A DNA stretch of 37,745 bases from Candidatus Coatesiibacteriota bacterium (GTDB taxonomy: Bacteria; JAFGND01): positions 1 to 37,745 of the forward strand of contig JAFGND010000073.1 in NCBI GenBank assembly GCA_016927185.1, given 5' to 3'. Positions 17,610-26,149 of the stretch are shown piece after piece (position 1 is the first letter of the stretch; each line of letters starts with the position of its first letter). Position numbers and translations under genes: made by a program. The notes under the pieces were generated by a model. It saw only the letters and a list, made by a program, of their open reading frames with translations, was not told where the DNA came from and made no database searches.

Positions 17610-18628
17610 TCCTTGAATTTCTCTGCTTTCTCAGCTATACCCTTTTCACTAATCCATGCAGATATTAAATTCGAAGGAGTTACATCAAAAGCTGGATTAT
17701 AAATCCTAACTCCTTCAGGGATTATTCTTTTTTTATTGAAATATGATAATTCTTCAGAAGATCTTTGCTCAATTGGTATTTTACTGCCATCTGTTAACTC
17801 AAAGTCAAATGTTGATAAGGGTGCCGCAACATAGAAAGGGATGTTGTGGTATCTGGCAATTATTGCAAGCCCGAATGTTCCTATCTTGTTGGCAGTATCT
17901 CCATTGGCTGCTATCCTGTCAGCACCTACTATTATCTTGTTTATCTTTCCCCTTGAAATCAAACTTGCTGACATATTATCACACAATACTGTAACAGGAA
18001 TTCCTGACTTGTTCAGTTCCCATGAAGTAAGTCTTGCTCCTTGCAGGAGAGGTCGTGTTTCATCAGCATAAACTTCAATTGATTTACCTTCATTAAAAGC
18101 ATAGTAAACTCCAGCTAAAGCTGTACCGTATTTTACTGTTGCAAGAGAACCTGCATTACAATGAGTAAGTATCCTATCCCCACTCCTGAAGAGGACTGAA
18201 GCATTTTTGCCTATGCTGTTACATATATCTATATCGTCCTTCCATATTTGTAGTGCCTTTTCCAGTATCAATCTTTTTATTTCGACTATTTCCCTGTCTT
18301 TATTTTCCATAATGACATCAGAAATCTTTTTCAAAGCCCAGAAAAGATTCACTGCTGTAGGTCTTGTAGCAGCAATTATATCCCCAGCCTCCGCCATCTC
18401 TTTTAAAAAGTCTGTTTTGTCAGTTTTTTTCGAATAAGTTGAAGCAAGAGCCATTCCAAAAGCACCCGCTACCCCAATTGCAGGAGCTCCTCTCACTTTC
18501 AGTTTTTTAATTGCTTCTGCAAGATCAGTGTAATCAGTTATTGATATTACTTTTTCTTCTGATGGAAGCAGAGTCTGATCTATTAAATGAACTGCTTTGT
18601 TTTCCCAATATATGGTAACTAAATCCAT
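17600..18628 (-). CDS. mtnA: S-methyl-5-thioribose-1-phosphate isomerase
   Basis: This enzyme converts methylthioribose-1-phosphate to methylthioribulose-1-phosphate in the methionine salvage pathway. Family marks are KVRGAPAIGVAGAFG (44-58), ILTHCNAGSLAT with catalytic Cys157, DETRPLLQGARLT (189-201), VGADRIAANGDTANKIGT with catalytic Asp237, and AAPLSTFD. Length 342 is typical. A ribosome site AAGGGGA precedes the ATG. It starts 11 bases after the nitrilase gene and overlaps sprA by ten bases. No other methionine salvage gene is present, unless the neighbouring nitrilase acts as the ketoglutaramate amidase. Paralogous ribose-1,5-bisphosphate isomerases are the alternative, but the CNAG and DETRP motifs fit MtnA. 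Confidence 0.95.
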   Translation of the reverse strand: MDLVTIYWENKAVHLIDQTLLPSEEKVISITDYTDLAEAIKKLKVRGAPAIGVAGAFGMALASTYSKKTDKTDFLKEMAEAGDIIAATRPTAVNLFWALKKISDVIMENKDREIVEIKRLILEKALQIWKDDIDICNSIGKNASVLFRSGDRILTHCNAGSLATVKYGTALAGVYYAFNEGKSIEVYADETRPLLQGARLTSWELNKSGIPVTVLCDNMSASLISRGKINKIIVGADRIAANGDTANKIGTFGLAIIARYHNIPFYVAAPLSTFDFELTDGSKIPIEQRSSEELSYFNKKRIIPEGVRIYNPAFDVTPSNLISAWISEKGIAEKAEKFKEWL

Positions 18629-18639
18629 GATAAATCCCC

Positions 18640-19416
18640 TTATAAATCATAAAATTCTGGCTTTCTGTCATTAAAAAGATGATTTCTTTCTGTTATGCTC
18701 TTATCTCTGGCATCCTCGACATTCAAATCCGCAATAAGATAGCCTGATTCTTTCTCACCTAACTGTGCTATTACCTCACCATTGATATCAGCTATCTGGC
18801 TTTTTCCTGTAAATCTAATATCATCCTCAGTTCCTATCCGGTTTGCTGACACAGTATATATCCTGTTTTCCAAAGCCCTTATTCTCATCGCTTTTTGACC
18901 ATATGGTAATACAAGGTTGCATGGATGACATATGATTTCAGCTCCCTTCATAGCAAGTGTTCTTGCTGCCTCTGGAAAAGCCCAGTCAAAACAAATCAAT
19001 ATTCCTATTTTTACTTCCTTCCAGGCAAAAGGCTCCAGATGATATTTTCCTGGAGAAAAGATATCCTTTTCCTTGTTAAAAAGGTGGATTTTCCTATAAA
19101 CGAATTTCACTCCCTCACCATTCAGGAAAACAGCACTATTGAATATATCATTATTTTCCCTCTCTGAAATACCCAGAATCATGCTCCCTTTTCTTTCCTT
19201 GCAGATCTGAGATAAATGATTAATTCTTGGACTGTTTCCCAGATCTTCAGATATATCTATAAGTTGATTCTTGCTCTTGAAATTATAACCAGTAAGGCAT
19301 AGTTCCGGGAAAACCATAACATCAGGCAATATGTCAGGTATATTTTCGTCTATATAGCTAATATTGCTGTCTGGATCTGCGAAAAATGGATTGAATTGGA
19401 AAACACCTAACTTCAT
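18640..19416 (-). CDS. Carbon-nitrogen hydrolase (nitrilase superfamily)
   Basis: A 258-residue cytoplasmic amidase with the full Glu-Lys-Cys triad: Glu38 in FPELCLTGY, Lys109 in YRKIHLF and Cys142 in ILICFDWAFPEAAR. The downstream HPCNLVLPYGQKAM...RALENRIYTVSANRIGTE is typical of the N-carbamoyl-amine / aliphatic amidase-like branch. The substrate is not evident. Adjacency to mtnA raises the possibility of omega-amidase MtnU, which disposes of ketoglutaramate in methionine salvage, but the HPCNLVLPYGQ motif favours another branch. It overlaps the preceding gene by four bases and has AAGGA before the ATG. Confidence 0.88.
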   Translation of the reverse strand: MKLGVFQFNPFFADPDSNISYIDENIPDILPDVMVFPELCLTGYNFKSKNQLIDISEDLGNSPRINHLSQICKERKGSMILGISERENNDIFNSAVFLNGEGVKFVYRKIHLFNKEKDIFSPGKYHLEPFAWKEVKIGILICFDWAFPEAARTLAMKGAEIICHPCNLVLPYGQKAMRIRALENRIYTVSANRIGTEDDIRFTGKSQIADINGEVIAQLGEKESGYLIADLNVEDARDKSITERNHLFNDRKPEFYDL

Positions 19417-20327
19417 GCTGTTCCTTTTGCTTTTGAAGATTTATTCCTGTTAATTCCTTTCAATTCATAAGGACCAACTTTCAAGGTTATATTATTGCAA
19501 ATGCTAGTACAGCGAAGACATCTTATGCAATCAGGATGATTCGGATTCTCATAAACTTTTATTTTGAAGGGACATACATTTACACATAATGTCTTTCCAT
19601 TACATTTATTACAATTCTCTGATACCTGCAATCTCATAATGCTTATTGGATTAAGCAAGCCAAGAAGCGCCCCTAGTGGACATATTGCATTACAAAAAAA
19701 CCGATAGAAAATCATTGATAATATAATTCCGGCTGCAACTGAAGATAGTTTCAGATAAAACAGATTGTCAAGAGACTTATAATCTATCAATCTTGCGTTT
19801 CCCTGCGATGGATTCCAGATAAGCAAAGGCAATCCTGCTTCCAATCCACCCCATGGGCAGAACTTGCAGAAATAAGAGTAATTGCCATCAGGTCCGATTA
19901 TTAATGATAACAATATTGGCAGAAGGAATATAAGAAGTATCAGAACCAGGTACTTGACATATGTCAAAAGAACTGGAATTTGCATTTTTTTCTTTCTGGC
20001 TTTCGCAAGAAAATCCTGCAATAAACCAAATGGACAGCACCATCCACAGAAAAACCTTCCTGCAATAATCCCCAGGAAAAGCATTGTTCCAACTACATAA
20101 AAAGGGATAGTCCTTGCAGAAAGAAGTACCTGCAAAGAACCAATGGGACAGGAAAAACGGGCTAGTGGACATGCATAGCAATTAAGAACCGGAACACAAT
20201 ATTGTTTCAAATCGCCATCATATATTGCTCTATTATTCAGCAGCCCTTCAAAATGTGAATTGACAAGCAATGAAGATAGAAACTGGAAAATTCTTCTTAT
20301 AAGCTGAGTTTTTCTGTTATTGTACAT
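19413..20327 (-). CDS. NapH-like membrane ferredoxin (4Fe-4S, polytopic)
   Basis: A 304-residue membrane protein with about five hydrophobic helices and repeated CxxxCP motifs typical of the NapH/MauN/YccM group: CPLARFSCPIG (53-63), FFCGWCCPFGLLQ, FCKFCPWGG and FFCNAICPLGALLG. A C-terminal cytoplasmic dicluster follows, CNKCNGKTLCVNVCP and CIRCLRCTSIC. Such proteins move electrons between quinols or ferredoxin and periplasmic partners. The start ATG overlaps the previous stop (TAATG), and the gene overlaps the nitrilase by four bases (ATGA), so it is translationally coupled in the sprA-containing run. No reductase partner is adjacent; the substrate is unknown. Confidence 0.85.
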   Translation of the reverse strand: MYNNRKTQLIRRIFQFLSSLLVNSHFEGLLNNRAIYDGDLKQYCVPVLNCYACPLARFSCPIGSLQVLLSARTIPFYVVGTMLFLGIIAGRFFCGWCCPFGLLQDFLAKARKKKMQIPVLLTYVKYLVLILLIFLLPILLSLIIGPDGNYSYFCKFCPWGGLEAGLPLLIWNPSQGNARLIDYKSLDNLFYLKLSSVAAGIILSMIFYRFFCNAICPLGALLGLLNPISIMRLQVSENCNKCNGKTLCVNVCPFKIKVYENPNHPDCIRCLRCTSICNNITLKVGPYELKGINRNKSSKAKGTA

Positions 20328-21706
20328 TATTTTTTCAAATATTCTTTAGCAACATTCTTGAAGCTTCTTTTGAATTTCGAAGCTTTTTCAAATATTTCAC
20401 TAAATCCATTACTATTATACAGAATCAGGGATGAATGCAAGGTTTTCAACATAGTCTCAAGTTCTAATTTCTTGATATGCAAGGAATTAACTTGACTGAC
20501 TGATAAACCTAAATCCCTGTAAATTTTTGATATACCTGTTGAATGACCTCCTATAATAAGGCACCTGTATTTTAAAGCTCTCATAAAATCAAGGTTTGGA
20601 TATTTTATTTGCGGCAGAAACAAGAAGAAATCTGAAGATTTGTAATATTCTGAAATATTCTTTCCTCCAGTTATAATCTTCATTTTATGAGGAAAATCCT
20701 TCCAGATCTTGTACAATTCCATGTCTTGTGTTATATCAATAGCTGGATACAATATCCAGTTACAATCATATTTCAAGAGTGCTTCTTTTATGAAATCAGC
20801 TACTATTGGATAGCTAGCAGTTTCTTTATAAATATTTAAGAATATCAATGGAAGACTATTTTCACTGAATGGCATATTCTCAAGAAGTTTCATCTTGGTT
20901 TCGTGCTTATCTTCAATGCTTATTGTGATATGATCTTTCGAACCAGGCTTAATCCATGATACATTATCTTCCCTGAACTGAAGTAAATCCTCAAGACCGA
21001 AACTCATATGTTCTTCAATAATCTCTGAAAGCGAGCTTCCAAGAGGGATTATAATCTTGTCTGAAAAAACCAATCCACCTTTTATAAAACTCATTTGCCC
21101 CCAGAATTCCAGTTCCCTGTAATTAAAGATTTTCCAGTCAAACTCAAGTTCAGGTACAAGATACTTGGAAAACAATCCTTGATTACATAGATTGAATGCC
21201 ACAAAACTAATGTATGGAATATTATCCTTGTTGACATCTTCAAGAGTTTTTAAATAAACAGGGATTAAGCCAGTCTGCCAGTCAAATGCAAAGATTCTGT
21301 CAAATCCATCATTAATATAGTTCAAAGATTCAACTGAAGCCCTGCAGAATGAACCAAATCTCAATCCGTTATCAATGAAATAGTTATTATAAATTCCATA
21401 GTAACCATCCCTGTTAAAAAAATCATCTGAATCCAGTGTCAGCAGTTTATAATTCTGTCTTGTTTTAAGCTCATTCAGTTTGAACAACCTGTCTTGATAG
21501 CCTGAATTTATCTTGAATTCTGCTAGCTTAATCTTATTTTCTATCAAATTTGCACATGATTCATAAAGGTTTTTATAACCAGGAATCATAACATATAAAT
21601 CTATCTCATTTTCTATAAACCCTTGTGAAAGGCTTGATAAATAATAACTCAGCTCACTAATCTGAGTAAATGGTGCAATTTCCGGACTTACTATTAGTAC
21701 TTTCAC
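20327..21706 (-). CDS. Glycogen/starch synthase-like protein lacking catalytic signatures
   Basis: The 459-residue protein aligns by pattern with GT5 glycogen synthase (GlgA): KVLIVSPEIAPF at the start, NGLRFGSFCRASVE (113-126), AFDWQTGLIPVYL (140-152), FIKGGLVFSDKIIIPLGSSLSEI and RALKYRCLIIGG near the end. The catalytic marks are replaced. The KTGGL substrate loop reads TQISEL (Lys to Gln15), HDW is FDW, the SRLTxQKG motif reads NIYKETAS, and FEPCGL is IKYPNL. It is therefore probably not an active ADP-glucose transferase, though it may bind a glycan or have another role. The start is GTG with AGGA six bases upstream. It lies 52 bases after ygiQ and its stop overlaps the next start. Confidence 0.7.
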   Translation of the reverse strand: MKVLIVSPEIAPFTQISELSYYLSSLSQGFIENEIDLYVMIPGYKNLYESCANLIENKIKLAEFKINSGYQDRLFKLNELKTRQNYKLLTLDSDDFFNRDGYYGIYNNYFIDNGLRFGSFCRASVESLNYINDGFDRIFAFDWQTGLIPVYLKTLEDVNKDNIPYISFVAFNLCNQGLFSKYLVPELEFDWKIFNYRELEFWGQMSFIKGGLVFSDKIIIPLGSSLSEIIEEHMSFGLEDLLQFREDNVSWIKPGSKDHITISIEDKHETKMKLLENMPFSENSLPLIFLNIYKETASYPIVADFIKEALLKYDCNWILYPAIDITQDMELYKIWKDFPHKMKIITGGKNISEYYKSSDFFLFLPQIKYPNLDFMRALKYRCLIIGGHSTGISKIYRDLGLSVSQVNSLHIKKLELETMLKTLHSSLILYNSNGFSEIFEKASKFKRSFKNVAKEYLKK

Positions 21707-21758
21707 AATATTCCTGTCAATAAAGCAAAACAGTTAACATACCTTATTTATTGAGCTC

Positions 21759-23453
21759 TTATGTCAATGGAAAAGTCTTTGCATGTCGTCCAAGCAGAAC
21801 ATTAAATTGTCTTCTTTTCTCCCCATCCTTTTTCGCTACATATATTCTCTTGTTATTCCTGTAATCCTTTTCAGCTAAGTACATTCCTGTTGCAATCGTT
21901 CCCGGTGAGGGAAGGAAAGCCTGAACTTGTTCCGGGTGCCACTTGAATTTCTTGAAAAAACTTTCTATCTCCTTCATATTCTCCAGCGAACATCCTGGAA
22001 AGCCAGATATGAAATACGGAACCAGAAAAACCTCTTTATTCAGCTTTTTCTTGAAATTCTCCAGTTTTTCCATGAATTTCAAAAGCTCTGCTATTGAAGG
22101 TTTTCTCATTAATTTCAGTACATTTTCAGAAACATGTTCAGGAGCTATTTTAAGTTGGCCTGAGACATGATCCCTGATAAGCACTTCGAGTACTTCTTCA
22201 CTCAAGAGCTCATACCTGAAACCAGAGCCAATAGTCAAGTGCTTTATTCCCTTTACCTTGCCTACTTCTCTCCACAAATCAAGCAGTCTTGAATCCTCTA
22301 TTTCAAGATGTACACATTTAGTTGGAAACAAGCAGCTTACTTTGTTGCATGAAAAATCATTACTGCATTTCACTCCATACAAATTTGCTGTAGCCCCTCC
22401 TAAATCCTTTATATGCCCCTTGAAATTCCTGTTCTTTTTTATTGCATGAGTTTCCCTCAACACGCTTTCAATACTTCTGCTTACTATTCTCTTTCCCTGA
22501 TGAAAAGAAAGGGAGCAGAAAGTGCAAGCTCCTCCACAACCCCTTACTACAGTGATCGAGTTCTGAACACTCTCAAGCGCATGTATGCCATCTTTATAAA
22601 AAGGATGCGAACCTCTTGAATATGGTAATTCATATAAAGCATCGAATTCCTTGATTGAGAGCTGTTCAGATGGAGGATAATGCACAAGTCTCTTGTTCCC
22701 ATGCATTTGTACAATGGTCATGGAAGGAATAGAATTGACTATCTCTTCTGCTTCCTTTGTTGCTTTCAAGAGAAGACTCTTATCATTTATTATGCTTTCA
22801 TAAGACGGAATTTCCCTGAATTTTTCCAGTTTTCTTTCCCTCTCCATCATTATGCATGTTCCATTTATTCCATAAAGATCAGCTTTTTTTTCTATCCTGT
22901 CCAGGACTTTTACAAATGCTTTCTCTGCCATACCATAAATCAGGATATCAGCCTTGGAATCAGCCAGTATTGATCTTCTTATTCTATCTGCCCAGTAATC
23001 ATAATGAACAAACCTTCTCATAGAAGATTCAATACCACCTAAAATGATAATTGAATCTCTGTATGCTGCTCTTGCCATATCTGCATAGACAAGGACTGCC
23101 CTGTTCGGTCTCATACCCATCTTTTGATCAGGTGAAAAAGAATCCAAGCTTCTCAGGCATCTGAATGAGGTATAATGATTTACCATTGAATCCATGTTTC
23201 CAGAAGTAATTGCAAAACATAATTCAGGTTTCCCTAGCTGCCTGAATTGCTCAATATTATTCCAGTCAGGTTGAGGAATTATGGCAGTCCTGTAACCTCT
23301 TGAAACAAGATATCTTCCAAGCAGAGCAGCACCGAATGAAGGATGATCTGCATAAGCATCGCCTGTAATAATAATTACATCCGCTTCATGCCATCCCAGT
23401 TCCTTAAGCTCATTTCTGCTTATTGGAAGGAATTCTGGTTGTTTCAGGCTCAT
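21759..23453 (-). CDS. ygiQ: YgiQ-type (UPF0313) radical SAM protein
   Basis: A 564-residue radical SAM protein of the YgiQ family, whose reaction is unknown. The N-terminal half matches the family-specific segment FLPISRNELKELGWHEAD and VIIITGDAYADHPSFG. The iron-sulfur site is Cys306, Cys310 and Cys313 (CGGACTFC), followed by SFHQGKRIVSRS. KIAPEHVSENVLKLM and YFISGFPGCS are also family marks. E. coli YgiQ is longer; the C-terminal extension is reduced here. The start overlaps the end of the LCP gene by 44 bases, and the family alignment supports this start. Confidence 0.93.
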   Translation of the reverse strand: MSLKQPEFLPISRNELKELGWHEADVIIITGDAYADHPSFGAALLGRYLVSRGYRTAIIPQPDWNNIEQFRQLGKPELCFAITSGNMDSMVNHYTSFRCLRSLDSFSPDQKMGMRPNRAVLVYADMARAAYRDSIIILGGIESSMRRFVHYDYWADRIRRSILADSKADILIYGMAEKAFVKVLDRIEKKADLYGINGTCIMMERERKLEKFREIPSYESIINDKSLLLKATKEAEEIVNSIPSMTIVQMHGNKRLVHYPPSEQLSIKEFDALYELPYSRGSHPFYKDGIHALESVQNSITVVRGCGGACTFCSLSFHQGKRIVSRSIESVLRETHAIKKNRNFKGHIKDLGGATANLYGVKCSNDFSCNKVSCLFPTKCVHLEIEDSRLLDLWREVGKVKGIKHLTIGSGFRYELLSEEVLEVLIRDHVSGQLKIAPEHVSENVLKLMRKPSIAELLKFMEKLENFKKKLNKEVFLVPYFISGFPGCSLENMKEIESFFKKFKWHPEQVQAFLPSPGTIATGMYLAEKDYRNNKRIYVAKKDGEKRRQFNVLLGRHAKTFPLT

Positions 23454-24699
23454 CTACTAATTCCTCGGTTTCCTCTTCTTCTTTTTCATTTAAAATTTTG
23501 GCTTTCTTTCTCAAATATACCCTGGGAGTTTTCTCATCATTCTGCCATGGAGTGAAATCCTTATTGTAAAAATTCTTGAGACTGCCTAATGCTGACTCAA
23601 GTTCTGTTTTGTAATTCATTTCATAACAACATCTTGCGTATAACCTTACAAGCCAGATATGGAAAATTTCTCTTCCCTCTTTCTTTGGTATCTGCCAGTA
23701 AAGCTGTTGTTCATAAGGTCTTTCCAATAGAGTCAATGCACTCTTTATATTACCTCTCCTGATTGATTCCTGTGCTTTTATCAACTTGGGATACAAGTAA
23801 TTAGCCAGATCAGGATCTGACTTGTTGAAAATCTCTTCCTCGCTTTCATCCCAGGTGTTTCTCAGATTTTCTATTTTCCTGTCTGTTTCTTCAACGCTCT
23901 TGTCAGGGTCAAAATCCTTGAAAGCAAGTCCTTCATAACCATAGAATCTGACTGAAATACTAGTAATTGGATGGGATTTCAAATAATCAAGCATGCATAA
24001 AGCCATTTCAGGAGGGCAATTCGTATTAGTGAAAGTGTACAAGGTCATTGCATATGATTTAGGATTTTGAACTGCCTTTGTCAATTGCTTCTCTATCAAC
24101 CACTTAATGAATTCGCCCTGATTGAGTCCCCTTTGATAACTCCCACCTTTAAGAGTCTTCCTGTGTCTCAAGTGCTTCAATACATCAACCCCATCTAATC
24201 CTATAAAGTCGCAGAAACCAATGACTTGCGAAAATCCTACTTCAGCAAAATAGTCTATCTTCTGTTTGGATGCCGATTCAATAAGTTCAATCAGGACTTC
24301 TCTTCCATATATCGGATATATATGAGCGAGAATCTGTGAACTATCTTCCAGTTTCTTGAGTCTGTCTGTAAGCGGAAGTTGATTAGCAAGCATATCTCTT
24401 CCGAATGATAATATTACCACTTTCTTCTTCTCTGGATAATAGGTTATCAGATGAATCGCGTCAGTTCTTCCTCTCTTCACACCTTTTCTGCAGTCCAATC
24501 CCAGAGCCAGAAGATTGATTTTCTCAGGCAGAGCCTCGTATTTCTTTGGGGGATTTATATATATCTTCCTGAAAGCCTTCTGAAAGACTACTGCATCATT
24601 ATTCTCAGAATTTCTCAGGAAAATTTTCCAGATAACTATCGATATAATAAACAAGACAACTATAAGTGATATTATGAATATTCTTTTTCTTGCTGTCAT
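23410..24699 (-). CDS. LytR-CpsA-Psr (LCP) family membrane protein
   Basis: The 429-residue protein has one N-terminal membrane helix (about 6-25) and an extracytoplasmic LCP domain. The domain shows INLLALGLDCRKGVKRGRTDAIHLITYYP (61-89), VVILSFGRDML with the conserved Arg-Asp, a GFSQVIGFCDFIGLDGVDV segment, and LRHRKTLKGGSYQRGLNQGEF corresponding to the R.R...GG...R..RQ motif. LCP enzymes move lipid-linked polymers onto peptidoglycan or other acceptors. The C-terminal 180 or so residues are helical, charged and TPR-like. It is first of the series ending in sprA, and its 3' end overlaps ygiQ by 44 bases. In a Gram-negative cell its acceptor and polymer are unknown. Confidence 0.82.
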   Translation of the reverse strand: MTARKRIFIISLIVVLFIISIVIWKIFLRNSENNDAVVFQKAFRKIYINPPKKYEALPEKINLLALGLDCRKGVKRGRTDAIHLITYYPEKKKVVILSFGRDMLANQLPLTDRLKKLEDSSQILAHIYPIYGREVLIELIESASKQKIDYFAEVGFSQVIGFCDFIGLDGVDVLKHLRHRKTLKGGSYQRGLNQGEFIKWLIEKQLTKAVQNPKSYAMTLYTFTNTNCPPEMALCMLDYLKSHPITSISVRFYGYEGLAFKDFDPDKSVEETDRKIENLRNTWDESEEEIFNKSDPDLANYLYPKLIKAQESIRRGNIKSALTLLERPYEQQLYWQIPKKEGREIFHIWLVRLYARCCYEMNYKTELESALGSLKNFYNKDFTPWQNDEKTPRVYLRKKAKILNEKEEEETEELVDEPETTRIPSNKQK

Positions 24700-24843
24700 A
24701 ACGATTTAACTGAAATTCAAGCATAATTCGGTCAAGAGAAAAGAGAGTTATAAATAATCCCTTGCCTATACATGATAGTAATTTCTGAAAACCAGAAATC
24801 CTGTCATGGATTTATTTCAGGATATATTTCCTTGTCTTTTTTT

Positions 24844-26139
24844 TTAGTTAGTTTTCACTACCCTCTTGCAATCTTTCCCAGACTTCACTATATAAACTCC
24901 CTCTATCCATTTGCTTGTATCAAGTTCATGTTTGCCTTTATCTAGTTTCATTATCAGCTTACCAGTCAAAGAATAGACAGCTCCCGAAGATGGCAGGGAG
25001 AGGGACAAGCAGGTTGAAAAGGGGTTGGGGGAAATAGAGAAGGATTTGGCAGGGATATAAGAAGCTGATTTGTTATCCCTGAAACCACCATATTCATAGG
25101 TTTCTATTGCATAGAGATAAGTATCACCACTCCCAATATAAACAACTCCATCAGAAACACAAGGAGAAGACCAACCACCCCCTGTCTGATATCTCCATTT
25201 AAGGGATCCATCTGAGTAGTTTATTGCATAAAGATAAGCATCTAGACTACCAAAATAAACAACTCCATCAGAAATACAGGGAGAAGAAAGAACATCATTA
25301 CCTGTCTGATATCTCCATTTAAGGGATCCAACTGAACAGTTTATTGCATAAAGATAATTATCACAACTTCCAATATAAACTGCTCCATCTAAGATACAAG
25401 GGGAAGAGTGAATATTAGATCCTGTCTGATAGTTCCATTTATGAGTTCCATCAGAACAATTTATTGCAGAAAGGCCATTACCTACTCCAATATAAACAAC
25501 TCCATCTGAAACGCGAGGGGAGGAAAAGATAATATAACTAACTAAATAGCTTCGCCATTTACCAGATCCATCTGAGCAGTTTACTGCAACAAGATGACCA
25601 TAGTATGATGCCATACGATCATCCCAATAACTATCACCAACATATACAACTCCACCTGAAACACAAGGAGAAGATTCAGCATAACTACCTATTTTATATT
25701 TCCACCTAATAGTTCCGTCTGAGCAATTTATTGCATAAAGATTAGCATCACAACTTGCAATATAAACAACTCCATCTGAAACACAGGGAGAGGATTTGAT
25801 ATATCCACCTGTCCCATATCTCCATTTAAGAGTTCCATCTGAGCAGTTTATTGCATAAAGATAATTGTCATTACTTCCAATAAAAACAACTCCAGCTGAG
25901 ACACAAGAGGAAGACCAAATATTATTTCCTGTCTTGTATCTCCATTTAAGAGCTCCTGTTGAGCAGTTTATTGCATAAAGATAATTATCATAACCTCCAA
26001 CAAAAACAACTCCAGCTGAGACACAAGGAGTAGAATTAACGTAATTATCTGTTTTGTACCTCCATATCAAATCCCCGGGGGCCGAGAAAAGCAGACTAGA
26101 TAATAATAACAGAATTATGATAACTAAAAGATTTCTCAT
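24844..26139 (-). CDS. Secreted eight-bladed PQQ-type beta-propeller with T9SS sorting tail
   Basis: The 431-residue protein has a signal peptide (about 1-20) and eight repeats of 40 residues (residues 23-350; the fourth carries a nine-residue insertion). The unit is LKWRYxTGxxxxSSPCVSDG followed by VVYIGSxDxYLYAINCSDG, the pattern of PQQ-binding-like/BamB propellers. Nearly every repeat has two cysteines (SSPC and AINC), unusual for BamB and suggestive of extracellular disulfides. The C-terminus (FSISPNPF ... SLTGKLIMKLDKGKHELDTS ... EGVYIVKSGKDCKRVVK) is a T9SS type A-like sorting domain, so it is exported rather than a BAM subunit. It begins ten bases after the WD40 gene, with AAGGAG before the ATG. 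Ligand unknown. Confidence 0.88.
   Translation of the reverse strand: MRNLLVIIILLLLSSLLFSAPGDLIWRYKTDNYVNSTPCVSAGVVFVGGYDNYLYAINCSTGALKWRYKTGNNIWSSSCVSAGVVFIGSNDNYLYAINCSDGTLKWRYGTGGYIKSSPCVSDGVVYIASCDANLYAINCSDGTIRWKYKIGSYAESSPCVSGGVVYVGDSYWDDRMASYYGHLVAVNCSDGSGKWRSYLVSYIIFSSPRVSDGVVYIGVGNGLSAINCSDGTHKWNYQTGSNIHSSPCILDGAVYIGSCDNYLYAINCSVGSLKWRYQTGNDVLSSPCISDGVVYFGSLDAYLYAINYSDGSLKWRYQTGGGWSSPCVSDGVVYIGSGDTYLYAIETYEYGGFRDNKSASYIPAKSFSISPNPFSTCLSLSLPSSGAVYSLTGKLIMKLDKGKHELDTSKWIEGVYIVKSGKDCKRVVKTN
24854..24923 (-). repeat. Near-identical sorting-tail DNA, copy 1
   Basis: This 70-base segment encodes the end of the T9SS sorting domain of the PQQ propeller. It differs from the segment at 26160-26229 at two positions only. 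The rest of the two genes is unrelated, so the tail has been duplicated or homogenised. Confidence 0.92.
25090..26073 (-). repeat. Eight tandem ~120-base repeats encoding propeller blades
   Basis: The coding DNA is built of units of 120 bases, one per 40-residue blade (residues 23-62, 63-102, 103-142, 143-191 with insertion, 192-231, 232-271, 272-311, 312-350). Several blades remain very similar at DNA level, for example GTTTATTGCATAAAGAT on the plus strand in most units. This indicates recent internal duplication. Confidence 0.85.
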
Positions 26140-26149
26140 TTTGATCTCC

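Noticed and set aside
18640-19416. MtnU omega-amidase assignment for the nitrilase
   Set aside because: Only adjacency to mtnA supports it; the motif around the catalytic Cys and HPCNLVLPYGQ fit another nitrilase branch.
20327-21706. Active glycogen synthase GlgA
   Set aside because: All four catalytic or substrate-binding signatures are substituted.
24781-24830. Terminator between the PQQ propeller and LCP genes
   Set aside because: Small stems exist (ATTTCTG/CAGAAAT; ATCCTG/CAGGAT), but neither is followed by a U-run on the minus strand.
25090-26073. CRISPR or satellite array suggested by ~120-base periodicity
   Set aside because: The period is exactly 40 codons in an open frame and encodes propeller blades; there are no spacers.
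24844-26139. BamB outer-membrane assembly lipoprotein
   Set aside because: No lipobox, extra cysteines, and a T9SS sorting domain at the C-terminus; only the propeller fold is shared.
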